64,000 nucleotides of DNA from Owenia fusiformis (lineage: Eukaryota > Annelida > Polychaeta > Sabellida > Oweniidae): NCBI GenBank assembly GCA_903813345.2, contig CAIIXF020000004.1, positions 14,143,196-14,207,195 of the forward strand, in the 5' to 3' direction. Both the position numbers and the translations under genes were made by a program. Of this stretch, positions 12,486-24,514 are shown piece by piece. The stretch's first letter is position 1. Each line of letters starts with the position of its first letter. Under the pieces are notes generated by a model, which was given only the letters and a program-made list of their open reading frames with translations, made no database searches and was not told the DNA's origin.

Positions 12486-12735
12486 CTGGACAACTAGGAA
12501 ACCCCATCGGTCCTCGGACTCGATTGGGGTCTCAAAGGGCATTGTCCCACAAAGCCCCATCAAGAATGAACATGTTCACGAAATGGGATATAGTACTGGC
12601 TGGTCCAAAAAGTTGGAACATTCGTTTATTGTATTTATTTATCCTCCAAAATACACCAAAATTTCACTGAGCATTGTTCATTTAATTGTAATTATCAGCT
12701 GTAAAGTTTATAGGGGCAGTCCACAAAGTTAATGC

Positions 12736-12741
12736 AATAAA
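12736..12741 (+). terminator. Candidate poly(A) signal, transporter copy B
   Basis: This AATAAA sits about 250 bases after the stop and corresponds to 2885 in copy A. Confidence 0.35.
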
Positions 12742-13399
12742 CTAGCCAATATTTGATAGAACTTCCTTTTTTTAATATACCCTTGTCAATTTTGCCTCTA
12801 CTTTTCAAATAATCTTTCTTTTGAAGCTTAAGGAACATTTTGATTACTATATACATTTTATTAAATTAAAAAGCGTTAAGTTGAGTTGACCATAGGTATT
12901 CTCTTATGTTGTTTAGTCATAGTGTAAGTTGTTGGGTGAAAACATTTCAAAAATACATAGAAGCAATCTTAAGGTGGATTTTAAAACTTTATACCTTCCT
13001 TTTGAAAACCTGAAGTGGCACCAAGCAATCCATTTTTCACCAAATAGATTACCGCCACGATGTATTGAAAAGTCACAAATGTTGAATAATATCATCATTT
13101 AATTAGTCAATTAATACTGATCAAATATGACTAATAATAGTACCTATTAGATATCCATATGCATTTCAAGTCATTCGACCATTTTTTGTGGAAACTAGAG
13201 TCCAACAAGGCTCAACTTTATGTTCACCACTTTGTTAGTATGATGACCTGCATTGACCATGGTATCTGCAATGCACATTGTTGTGCATCGCATAGGAATC
13301 CATTTCTGTCACATGTGCACCTAGGATCACATTTTAGCTTGCATCCACACTTAAACTAATTCTTGGCGTACTGCCAGCCCCATGTAATGAACTCCTATA

Positions 13400-14287
13400 T
13401 TATGACGTGCACGGACCTGGGGACAATTCGGGAAATGCGGGCTTATCTCAGCTTTGAACGTTAATCTCTGCCTTATTTAAAAAGCCAACTATGTGTTTTA
13501 CATATCATTTTGAAGTATTTTTTATTTGCATTTCAATGAAATTATTTTTCCTTCAAAATTTTGATGGGATCCAACACATTTTTAAAGTTAAATATACTCC
13601 GACATCGTCAAATACGCTGTAAGACGTAACACTTTACGCTTACAGGGCTCGTTGAAATTGAGATAACTTTTCAAATAACGATCAAAATCCCACTTAAATT
13701 TCACAATTTATTCAATGGAACATTTGCATTTATGACGTCACAATTGCTTTACGGCTACATTTCAAATTATCTTATACGAACGCTTTTAAAATTTTCAAAA
13801 TTGTGTAAGGTTTTGAAGGCGAATGGGACGAGCAATAAGTTTACCTTCATTTAACCTTCTAATTTAGGTCTGATTTGAAAGAAAATTTAACTGCACAATA
13901 TTGTCATGGCGAAATTTACAAAACAATAACCGGTTTGTTTATTTTGCAAATAATATCAGAATAAGATCTGGTTTTCGAGACTTGAAAAAATGTGACGCAT
14001 CGATTTTTTACCACAAATTCCATACATATCAATTTTTACCAACGCCCCAAGTGGATTTCTTGACCGTTTTTCAAAATTCAAAAACATTTTAGAAATATTG
14101 TCCTCGAGATCTTGCTACCCTGTAAATTTTGTAATGATTAGATAAGGATAAAGTATTTTATTTTTAGGTTGACTAAACGTTTTTGACGTTGTAAGGCTGT
14201 TTGCGCCCTATACTGCTCATTGTTTTGTTTTGTTTTTTGACGCCATAATGTTACGCTAATTGTCCCCAGTATCGTGCGACGTGTAAT
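13400..14287. mobile_element. DNA transposon relic / MITE with imperfect TIRs
   Basis: This segment is absent from the matching place in duplication copy A. The two ends are imperfect reverse complements of about 28 bp sharing TGGGGACAATT and ACGTGCAC-like words, flanked by TATA-rich sequence. The interior has no transposase that I recognise; the short open frames have no known motif. Superfamily unassigned. Confidence 0.7.
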
Positions 14288-14290
14288 ATA

Positions 14291-15283
14291 CAGGGTGACC
14301 GGAAAAAAAGGAGACCATTGAAATAGGCAATATCTCCTAAAATAGACTAGTGACATCAATGAAATTTTGCATACATCAGGACAGTTCTATGGAAATTTGT
14401 TCCTGAAAGTGTCAATACAAGCAGTCAACTGGTTCAGGAGCTATGATCATTTACATAACATGCTCCAAATAGGCGCAATTGAGACCAACGCAGAGCTGGA
14501 TACATTTGGCAAATACCCTTACATATTCCGACCTTGTTATGGCATTACATTTAGCATTTATTGCCACCTTTAGGTCAGCAATTGTCTCAGGATTGTTTTG
14601 GTACACATTGTCTTTCAAATTGCCCCACAAAAAGAAATCAGGTGGATTCAAATTTGAGGTGTATGGAGACGAAGCTTATCTGACCTATGGCTTCTGACTC
14701 AGTGGTCCCACTCAGTTACAGTATCATCCTAAGGAGGTTTTGGGCAGCCCTTGGTTTTCATATGGGATTTAATTGTGCCATATAGTGGTTTTAGTAACAT
14801 GGCACTATGCCCAATACCTAAAGTGACTCTTAAGATTTGGTAAATCAGCACTTTGGCAACAGGATGATGAACCACATGTCAGATAACCCTTCATTGCCAT
14901 TACAGCCTAGACTTGAATCCTGCTGATTTCTTTTTGTATGGATATTTGAAAGACAATCTATACCAAAACAATCCTCAGACTATTGTTGACCTAAAGAAGG
15001 CAATCACTGCTATATGTAATGCCATAATAATGCCATAGAGGGCAGAACATGTAAGGGTAGTTTGCCATATGAATCCAACTCTGCGTTGGTCTCAATTGTG
15101 CCTATTTGGAGCATGTTATGTAAATGATCATAGCTCCTGAACCAGTTGAATGCTTGTATTGAAACCTTCAGTAACAAATTTCCATATAACTGTTCCAGTG
15201 TATGCAAAATTTCATTGATGGCACTTGTCTAGTTTAGGAGAAATTGATTACTTCAATGGTCTCCTTTTTTTCCGGTCACCCTG
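14291..15283. mobile_element. Mariner/Tc1-type palindromic element
   Basis: It is flanked by TA on both sides (14289-14290 and 15284-15285) and absent from copy A. The ends CAGGGTGACCGGAAAAAAAG are inverted, and the match continues for several hundred bases. Each arm carries the 3' end of a transposase reading inward from opposite strands. The minus strand near 14651-14537 encodes NPPDFFLWGNLKDNVYQNNP; the plus strand near 14913-15030 encodes a diverged version with DFFLYGYLKDNLYQNNP. The DFFLWG...LKD motif is typical of the mariner-like C-terminal catalytic region. Neither arm has the N-terminal part, so the element is non-autonomous. Confidence 0.88.
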
Positions 15284-16099
15284 TACATTTTTCGACGTGG
15301 ATTGGACAGTTGGCACCAAACGATACCACCTTGGTACATGCTTTTCTGTGCAAGGGCTCCTTTCGTTGGTGGTAATCTATCAAAATCTGTTTGACCGTCA
15401 CAAAACAATATAGCCTGTGTACTGCATTGATATCTATCTGGTTGTAGGCCAGTCAATTGGTGATTTCACATCTGACAAATTGCAATAGTTTTGAAACATG
15501 GTTTAATTGGTGAATTGATATATATGTAGCAACATATTAAAAATATAGGAAAATATATGTAGTGGACAAATATGAAATTTCACTTCTTAGGTACCCCCAC
15601 CCCAATTTTGACTAGGGGTAAGGGAAAAAATAATTTCTCCATATTTGAATAGTTTTTACATGTTTTTATGTTGTATCAGTTCAGGGGAAAGATTCAGAGT
15701 GAATTTAAATCTACTTTTAATGCTTTTTTGTGCCAACAATTGACAATTTACCTCCCAAATACACCAAAATATGTTGTCATATGGCCAAAATATTTTATAA
15801 TAATGTAAATATTTCTTAATTGCTTTATCCAAGAGCCATGGAAAAATTCATGGTAATACTTCTATATACAGGTAATACACATATGGAATGCCGACTTCTC
15901 AACTTGCCCATTGTTGAAGAAAAAAATATTTAAAATTTCAATTTTTTGCCCCGCCCACTTTTGGGTTGACCTTACTTTTGCAATATAACTTCCAATATAT
16001 ACCACATATGTCCTCAAATTTGATATCAAAATACAGATATAACCCATTCTGTCTTGTACATAACTTTTATTGGAGTTATTTCCCCTGTCTTGTTAAAAA

Positions 16100-17400
16100 T
16101 CTCATAACAGGCCCGTAAGACACTTTTCTCTAAGGGGGGTGCGGTTTTTAGCTTACTAAAGAGAATATAAAATTGTCAATTTTTTTGCCGCGTAAATCAA
16201 ATCGCGCAAGACAGAGGGGGGGGGGGGGTCAGTTACTCCCTATATTGGTTTGAAATTAACAAATGCAACTTCCAAACGTTCCAATTGTTTTGTGGGGGGG
16301 GGGGGTGATGATGTCTGGGCACTTAAAAAATGTCTGAGACAATACATGAAATACAGAATATTTTATTTGTTTTGTGGGGGATCTGAAGGGTGGCTTACTC
16401 TCCTAAAAAATTTTACAATTAAAAGATGATATTTGGTGCTTCTGGGCACGTTTAAAGGTATTAGTCAATAAAAACATTGAAAAACAATCACAATTTTTTT
16501 CAAATTTTGGGGGTGTCAAAGGGGGGGGAGGGGTGCCAGAGGGGGAGGTGGGGCTGAGGTGCCAGAGGGGGAGCAAGTGTTTGTCCCCCATATCAAAATT
16601 TACAACATCAAGGTGCTATTCGATGAAGTTTGGGCACTTTAAAAGTGTCTGAGCCTAAAAGCGCATATTTCCCAAGAAAATTTTACAATTATAAGATGCT
16701 ATTTGATGCTTTCTGGGCACTTTCAAAATGTATGAGTCAATAAAAAAATTTGAAAAATCTCAGGGCGAGTAAGTAAGTGTTAGTCTTTTAGAATCATTAA
16801 CTTTATCAAGGAGCTATTTGATGATGTCTGGGCAATTTAAAAGTGTCTGAGATAATACATAAAACAAATTCAGAACTTTTTCATTGTTTTGTTTCGGGTG
16901 TGAGGGTTGGCCCACTCCCCCTAGAAAATTTTACAATTTTATGACGCTATTTGGTGCTTTCTGGGCATTTTCAAATTGTATGAGTCAATTAAAGAATTTG
17001 AGAAAATCACAATTTTTTTTTTGGGGGGGGGGGGGGGGTCAAGGGGGGGGGGGGCACCAGAGGGTTGGGGGGTTATGCAAGATGCAAGAGGGGGAGCAAG
17101 TCCCCCAGAAACACTAACTATATCAAGGAGCTATTTGATGATGTCTGGGCACTTTAAAAGTGTCTGAGACAAAACACTAAAATAAATTTAGAACTTTTCC
17201 ATTGTTTTGTGGGGGATGTGAGGGGTGGCCAATACCCCTACAAAATTTTACACTTTTAAGATACTATTTGGTGCTTTCTGGGTACTTTCAAAGTGTATGA
17301 GTCAATGAAAAAAAAATTACAAAAAAAATATTTTTCAAAAAAAAATTCTTTTCAAATTTTTTTTTCAAATTTATTTTGGGAGGTAACAAAGGGGGGTGCG
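16100..17400. repeat. Tandem repeat with poly-G runs, about 300 bp period
   Basis: It lies inside the Academ-like element. Units share GATGATGTCTGGGCA, then AAAGTGTCTGAG, then a TTTTACAATT...GGTGCTTTCTGGGCA segment, then long G runs (near 16207, 16296, 16520, 17023 and 17047). About four diverged units are visible. The open frames here are low-complexity and not real genes. Confidence 0.75.
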
Positions 17401-17691
17401 GTCGCACCCATCGCACCCCCCCATCTGACGGCCCTGCATAATATGTTGGATGCAAGATGAAATATTAGGGTCCAATTACCGTTACTTAATAACAACTGAG
17501 ATATCACATCTCTATAGCTTAAATCAACTCTAATTTGAGAACACAACATGGTTACCTGACCCATAAACACTATATCTTAGTTATTTAATCATTAAACAGT
17601 TTTAAAATGAAACTTAGAGACACTAGCGCCATCTAAAATTCAAGGGTCGACTTCAAAGTTGACTTCAAACGTCACTGATCTTATTAGCAAG

Positions 17692-20600
17692 ATGAAAGAG
17701 TTCATAAATGACAGTGAAATTGAACCCTATAGCTTTAAATACATGAAGAAAGAGCTGAAAGCATTCTTTGGTGAGAACCTTATCATCAATGATATCCAAC
17801 GAATACAAAATGTTGTTACCTTTCACTGACAATGCTGCCAAAATATTGCATGCTTTTCATCAACACAAAGGAGACCAAGTAGATGAAAAAGAGAAAATTA
17901 TAGAAATTGCAGCAAGTTTGATAGAAAGTGCCATAAAGGAAAAAAGGCAATCTCCCCAAACTTATCCTGAATATGACACAATGTCCTCCATCATTGAGTC
18001 ATTAGACTTTTTACCTGACATTTTGTAGATGTTTTTGAGCAAGTTCTTTGTTGGTAAAGATGTTAGAAACAAAGCAGCATCAATTGGACAAGCTATTATG
18101 CAGGCCACTCGTCCAAATACCCTTTTGGCCCCATTACAGCTTGGTCTAGGTGTGCAGCTCCATCAACATTTCCAGTCAAGATTTTTGATTGACACACTTA
18201 ACAAACATGGGTTTACTTGCTCATATTCTGAGGTCCAGAAGTTTGAAAGGAGTGCAGCATTGATGCAAAACACAGACATACCTAACATTACTCCTAATCA
18301 TGTTGTACATCATGTTACAGATAATGTAGATCACAACATTCAAACTCTCGATGACAAGAATACGTTTCATTGAATGGGCATTATTGCAACAGTCACACCT
18401 AAAGTGAGAACAACTTGGCCAGTGATCAGACATGATGTGTCTTCAGAAGACATAGAGGCAATTGGTCGCATCAATAGTCACTACTATTCAAATGACAATG
18501 ATATGTTTAGTAGTTTGAGGTATGAAGAGCTTGTGAGACAATCATTTGATAAACCTTTAACAGGCTTTGATCTTGTGTGGAAATCATCCTTGCTTTTTAA
18601 GACTCCTTGTCCACTTTGGTCAGGATTTATGCAGATGGTTTATAAGGGGGAACATCCTGGTGAATCTTCAGTCATGTTTCTACCTATGATAGATATGGAC
18701 CCAGGTGACATGTCATGTATCTACTCCACTTTGAAGTTTGTTGAATCTTATGCTGGACGGTACAACTGCACTCCTGTCATCACATTTGATCAGCCACTTT
18801 GGTGGAAAGCAAACAAAATTGTAGAAAATGAGCTAGAAGACAGTGATTTTCACAAAATGGTTGTAAGACTAGGGGGGTTTCATACCGAGATGAGTTTTCT
18901 TGGCTCTGTAGGCCACATCATGGAGGGGTCAGGATTAAATGCTGTCCTAAGCTTGGTATATGCTGAAAATACAGTTGGTCATATGTTATCTGGTAAGGTA
19001 GTTTCTAGGGCAGTTAGAGGCCACCTTCTGATTGATAGTGCATTGAATACTATGTCAGCAGCTCAGATATATGACATTGATCTTGATCAGACCAATGAAG
19101 AACAAAATGATTCACAAGAACAACCATTTGTAGAAGTAGAGAATGATACTACCCATATTGACCTAAAGGAATTGCATCTTGTCCTTTATAAGATAATAAA
19201 TCATGTAATTCATGACAATGATGACAAAATTGATGTTGCAACAGTCTTTGGAGAAAAGCTTCAAGCTGAGAAGGACTCATTTCAAAACCTAAAAACAGCA
19301 AAGCTATGGTTGCAATATATGGATATGATCGACCTATTTAGGAACTTCATAAAAGGAGAAAGGATTGGGAGTTGGACACTTCATCTCCAATGTTTGCATG
19401 ATATGTTGCCATATTTTGCAGCAGCAGGTCACAATCGATACCTAAAGTCTGTATATCTTTATCTCCAAAAAACAGAGCCCAGAGGTATATGCCCATTTTA
19501 TGAATGGGCTACATGTCATCCGCCGATCAGATAGGTCACAGCAGCCCCAGCTAGTAAGATGTAGTTGTAGTGAGGTCATGGGCAGGACTATCTGCAGATC
19601 TCATAATTGAGTAATGCCTAATGCGAAGCATCAAGTCAACAGGAGGTCTCACGAGAGGCCGGGGCATGGCTGAAAAATTCAGCGTCTGGTGTGGATTCTT
19701 TCCTCACCTGCATGTCGAGAGATAAGCAGTGCAATGCAAGAACTCACTGATATAACATATGCCACAAGTGAGCAGCATAAAGATGCAACACCAACAAGAA
19801 TCACCAAAGATGTAACAGATGCTAAGTGTATCCTGAAATACCTTGTTGAAAGAAATCCCTTTTTTCCTGAACAATCATTACGTAACATCGCAACAGGAGT
19901 TGCAGCTTCTTCTGTCAATGCATATGACGCAAAATAATTAGGCAACGTGATTGTGGCATGATTGGGAAAAGGGTATCTGAGTGTTCCTTCAAAAGAAAAA
20001 GCCAAGCTGTGACCATGGGATCAAAAACTGCAGTCAAGGTAAACAATGAAGAAATACACATAGATCCTATTTTGCTTTTTCAACGCCTTACCATAGCTGG
20101 TACACAATCTTTTGATTTGTCAGAGGCTCTAGGTTATGAGCTTTGTTCCTTTCCACTGGCTTTGTTTGAATCAAAAGGTGTAATGAGACCAGCGGTAGAA
20201 TCACAACTGGCAGAAGCATTGTGGACACCAAAAATATCTTCCTTACAAGGGCCAAGTGACAAAGTTGTTCAACATGTGATTGATGGAGGTGCCCTTCTTC
20301 ATCACATTCCTTGGCAAAAAGGTTTTACATGGGAGAACATTTTAAGCCAATATGTATACTATGTGCAGTTGAGGTACCAAAATGCTAAAATAGTATTTGA
20401 TGGGTACCAAAAAATTGCCCTAGCACAAAAGATGCAACTCATCTTCGTAGAAATGGAGGGAACACCGGGACTGTAATCCAATTCATTAACACAATGAAAC
20501 TCCAATGTAAGAAAGAAGATTTCTTAATGAATCAAACAAACACGCAGAATTTTATTTTTCTGCTGTCAGAGCGACTAGAATCCATTGGTTGAGGTTTTCC

Positions 20601-21376
20601 ATGCAGAGCAGATGCAGACCTTCTCATTGTAGAGACTGCAATTGAATGTGCTGCAACTTCTGAGACCATTCTTGTAGGAGATGACACTGATCTCCTTGGG
20701 CTGCTTATTCATCGCGCCCACAACATTGAACACAACATATTCTTCAAGCTTGAACCAAAGCAATCCACACACAAAACCAAAATATGGAACATCAAAGATA
20801 CAAGACTATCTTTAGGTGACATAATGTGCAGCAACATCCTATTCATTCATGCGTTTCTTGGCTGTGATACTACATCAAGGCTATTTGGAGTTGGGAAACG
20901 GGTCTCAGAAAGGCAGATAAAGAAATATGATGTCTTTCAGAAAAGTGCTTGTACATTTAAATTGCACAAAACATATCAAAAGAAGGAGAAGCTGCATTTG
21001 TATCATTATTAGGAGGTAAGCTTTGGCAAACCTTAAACAAATTGAGATTACAAAAGTTTCATGAGAAACCTGCCTCTAGTCGAGAGTCTGTTCATCCAGA
21101 AGTGCTTCCACCGACATCTGATGCTGCAAAGTACAAGCATGGATGGGGGTAAATCTTCCACCAGAAGAATGGGGATGGGAAATGAACAATGGCCACTATC
21201 TCCCAGTTGCTACAACTTTACCGGCAGGACCTTCTTCACTCTTAAAGGTGATCAAATGTAATTGTAAGACAGGTTGCACAACAATGCACTGCACATGTCG
21301 AAAGAATGGAATGAACTGTTCCATGGCATGTGGTGAATGTAGAGGAATATGTGCAAATATAAATAACGATGACTAA
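17692..21376 (+). pseudogene. Broken transposon protein: XPG/FEN-like nuclease with C-terminal CXC domain
   Basis: A once-continuous coding region starts near the ATG at 17692. It shifts frame near 17820, then runs in one frame to 19534 with in-frame stops at 18026 (TAG) and 18371 (TGA). It continues in shifted frames through 19958-20476 to 21376. Visible blocks include NVDHNIQTLDDKNTFH before the second stop, AKIVFDGYQ near 20400, ADADLLIVETA and DDTDLLGLL near 20610-20695, and FIHAFLGCDTTS...FGVGK near 20845-20910. The last two resemble the acidic active site and the helix-two-turn-helix of XPG/FEN nucleases. The end is a Cys-rich CXC-type repeat (CNCKTGC...CTCRKNGMNCS) at about 21260-21355. 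The number of lesions rules out activity. Confidence 0.8.
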
Positions 21377-22384
21377 TTGCCATCCGCAATCTCTCTTGAA
21401 GTCCAAAATCTGCAATGCCCTGTAGCAGTCTGAGATACTAGTATTTTAAGATTTCACAAATCTTTCTAAATCAGTGATTGTACTTTCATTTTAAACAAAT
21501 ACACTATTATACCTTCACATAAGCACATAAATAAGTGCAATGGCCCATAATTGGCACATTTGATTTGGTTTGATATAAATATATGTCAAATCATACAGTA
21601 TTAGCCCTACAAAATACCCCCCCCCATTTTCCAGATTTTTCAAATTGCAGTTATAATTTTGTCCAAAACAGGAGTCCCAAACTCTAATAAAAGTTAATAT
21701 TGGATGAAATATGTCCAAATCATTCTTTAAGTTGTAGAATTGTTAGGAAATACTGCATAGTTTGAAAATTATTTAGCGAAAGTAAGGTCACCCCAAAAGT
21801 GGGTGGGGCGAAAATGTAAAACTTATATATTTTTTTTCTTCCCCAATATGCCACTGATGATACTGGTATCCCATATATGTTATGTCCATATATACATGTA
21901 TCACCATGATTTTTTTAATCATTTTGGAATGCACCAGTCTAGAAATATAAGAAAAGATACATGAAATGTCAATAATTTAATGACTCATTTGGGTTCGTCG
22001 AGGGTGAAACAAAAATTCTAAGCCTCAAATGAAAGTTTACTTAGGTAAAAATTTATGTTTTGTCATTCTATTATCATAATATAACAAGAAAACTTGAAAA
22101 AACTATTCAATTATAGATAAAATAATTTTTTTTGAACAAATAGTCAAATTTAGGGGTGGGTCGTAGGGGGTACCTATGAAGTAAAATTTGACATTTGTCC
22201 ACTAATTATATTTTCCTATATTTTTGATATGATATAAGGTGAATATTGATCAACAATTTAAACTAAGTTTGCAAACTATTGCAATTTGTCCTAGGTTAGG
22301 CTGTTTTTTTTCACCAATTGACTGGCCTATTGTTAGTTCAATCATAAAACAGGTTTTTGTAACCATTTGTGTCATTGTGCACTT

Positions 22385-23042
22385 GTAAAAAGCTGGGGTT
22401 ACTTCCATACACACATTCCGTAGCTCGAAGGCAGATTCTTTACTATGGCAAAAGAAAGGCGCAGTTGTGTCACAGCCTGTAAATGGGTAGAAAACAGTTA
22501 GCCATTTGGATTCACATTTCCCATAGCTGCTGCTATTTCATGAGCTGGGATATAAGTGAAATCATAACATTGACATTACTCATTTAGTGAATTTGAAACA
22601 AACTGTAGGCCATCAAGTGTTGTTGAGAAACTTGGAAAATTGAAAAGCAGACATTTTGGAAAGCGTTTCCTGGAGTTGTCATTGCCATTGAAAATTTGAA
22701 GTTACCTTCTTCCACGTCCGTTTCTCAATTCCTGCATTATGTGTCCAGCCCCTCTGTGTCAGCCATTCTTTATAATGGTTGATCATGACATACGCCAAAT
22801 CCTAATGTAATAATTAGAGGTGTGAATTTTAAAGCGATCCTCGTAAATCGACCGAAAAACTGATTCTTGATACTCGATTCTTAATACTTGATTTATTGCA
22901 TTCACAAAAAGGTAGCATTCGCGACTGACTGTTGACTGAAGGCTGACGATTCGATACCTATAGTTGATATGAATATTACCAACTCATTTAAGTGTTCATA
23001 TTAAAATGAACTGGCCACATAAATCAAAATTAGGCTGTGTTA
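22385..23042. other. Intergenic stretch without recognised gene
   Basis: This is unique-looking AT-rich sequence after the duplication. No open frame, repeat partner or RNA gene was recognised. Confidence 0.5.
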
Positions 23043-23182
23043 TGCCTGGGTCACATTTGCTCCAATCCATCGGCCGGCGCCCGGCTAATTTAGTGTTTTG
23101 TTCAATATTGTATTCAATTTTGAACAAAATACTCAATTGACCGGGCGCCGTAGTGAAAATCGGAGCAAATGTGACCAAGGCA
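23043..23182. mobile_element. Palindromic Harbinger-type MITE, copy 2
   Basis: The 140-bp foldback has ends TGCCTGGGTCACATTTGCTC and the near complement. The inner arms carry GGCGCCCGGC. TTA flanks both sides (23040-23042 and 23183-23185). It has the same length class and core as 57275-57411. Confidence 0.88.
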
Positions 23183-23412
23183 TTACGTTATGCTTCTATT
23201 GTTGTACCTTGATTCTATCCTGACAGGTGATCTTTACACAGTCTGATGTCATTACAATAATCAAGGATTATGCTTTGATATACCTGGTTTGATTAAAACA
23301 AGCAGGAAGATAACAATATCAAAAACAATCTCGTGAGCCGTGACATTACTTTATTTCAACATCATGCTTTGCATTAGCAATATCCTGAATGGCTTCGGTA
23401 GCATTTTAAATA

Positions 23413-23620
23413 ATGTATCTATATGGTTATTTGTATTTATTCAGAGAGATTTTACATTCAACAGATCTGTTGATAAAAGTGAAAAATGTGCCAAAATGCA
23501 CGTATAAGGACAATTTCAACCGTCGAACAATTCGTCAAATTGCAATATATCCGATGCTAGTTATTTTATTCACACTTAATGTCCGGGTTGTTAAAAGTAG
23601 AGGAGACACTATCATGAGAA
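23413..23620 (+). CDS. Candidate first coding exon of the gene continuing at 29576
   Basis: The open frame ends at a strong 5' splice site (GAGAA|GTAAGTGAC; last exon base 23620), leaving one base of a split codon. From the internal ATG at 23554 the peptide is a plausible signal or signal-anchor sequence (MLVILFTLNVRVVKSRGD). From the upstream ATG at 23413 the same hydrophobic run would be internal. The exon at 29576 begins with the complementary two bases, so the two join in frame. No homology was recognised, and the pairing rests only on splice consensus and phase. Confidence 0.35.
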
Positions 23621-23856
23621 GTAAGTGACTATTTTTTTATATTAAATGATCATCAAAGATATATGTCGTATTAAAATAATAAAACCGTACTGTATTGTAT
23701 AATGTTGTATCGTATTGTATGGCACATTATCATGATGAGAGCTTCATGATCAACTGTTGCTAATGTTACAATTTGAATTTTGCTTTCTAATATATAGGCA
23801 TGGCAAGTTACTCTTATAATATTAGTGTCAAGTGTTATCAGATTTAGCCTGATATT

Positions 23857-24514
23857 CACACCGGAATAGCCTGACAACGATTAATGGCGGACATAACCGT
23901 CGCTTCAACTTTTTATCACGTGGTCCTCGTTTCACGGGGCTGTATCGTCGCTAATTCTGTGCATGTGTAAAGCTCGTGTGATCATGTATTATATGAAATC
24001 CCAATTTCTAGCTATTAAATGGGGTCGTGAATCGCCACAGTATAGCGTCTTCGATAGATCGTCAATGACAGCGGAATCTGAATTTGAAATAATTTACAAA
24101 GACAACTGCATAGGGTAAGATGTGACAACGGACTATGGTGGATGCATTGCATTGGGATATAAGAAAATGACAACGGAAAATAGACACTTACCGTTGTCTT
24201 TAAATATACCGTTGTCAAATATTACCGTTGTAACCTCGATTTTACATCACATTTGACCCACACCTCATTTATACAGTATCCGTTGTCCTGAGTCATATTC
24301 CGATCGGTAAAATTAAAGCCTTTATTTCGATGGTAGAACATATTTAAGTATATGATCAGTAGAAAAACACTTTGAGTGATTGCAGTACCAAAGGAATTTA
24401 ATCTAGTCACTCTTTTAAACATACAGTTCATGAAAATTTAATTAAAGCGATGGTTATGTCCGCAATTTGTGACAACGGTATCTTACTTAACCGTTGTCAG
24501 GCTATTCCGGTGTG
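23857..24514. mobile_element. MITE, 658 bp, with ATATT target duplication
   Basis: The ends CACACCGGAATAGCCTGAC are inverted, and ATATT flanks both sides (23852-23856 and 24515-24519). The inverted match continues inward around GGCGGACATAACC. The interior holds several CCGTTGTC words in both orientations. No coding capacity. It sits in the candidate intron 23621-29575. Confidence 0.85.

Larger units (their letters stand above)
15445..22329. mobile_element. Decayed Academ-like DNA transposon, 6.9 kb
   Basis: It starts TAGGCCAGTCAATTGGTGA and ends with the reverse complement. TTG flanks both sides (15442-15444 and 22330-22332), and copy A has a single TTG at the empty site, giving a 3-bp target duplication. 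The terminal inverted repeats are long: about 15445-16080 matches about 21530-22329 in reverse, with shared words such as CGCCCACTTTTGGG. The interior holds a tandem-repeat block (about 16100-17400) and a broken plus-strand gene (17692-21376) with an XPG/FEN-like nuclease region and a CXC domain. A 3-bp duplication together with an XPG-like nuclease suggests the Academ superfamily; this assignment is inferred. Confidence 0.8.
10453..22384 (+). repeat. Segmental duplication, copy B (interrupted by three mobile elements)
   Basis: It matches 556-3743 except for three insertions: 13400-14287, 14291-15283 and 15445-22329. Joining the flanks of each insertion restores the copy A sequence, which shows that the elements arrived after the duplication or were lost cleanly from copy A. 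The non-coding flanks are as well conserved as the gene, so the duplication is fairly recent. Confidence 0.88.

Noticed and set aside
16884-17167. Glycine-rich frames around poly-G runs
   Set aside because: Artefacts of homopolymer G tracts in the tandem repeat of the Academ-like element.
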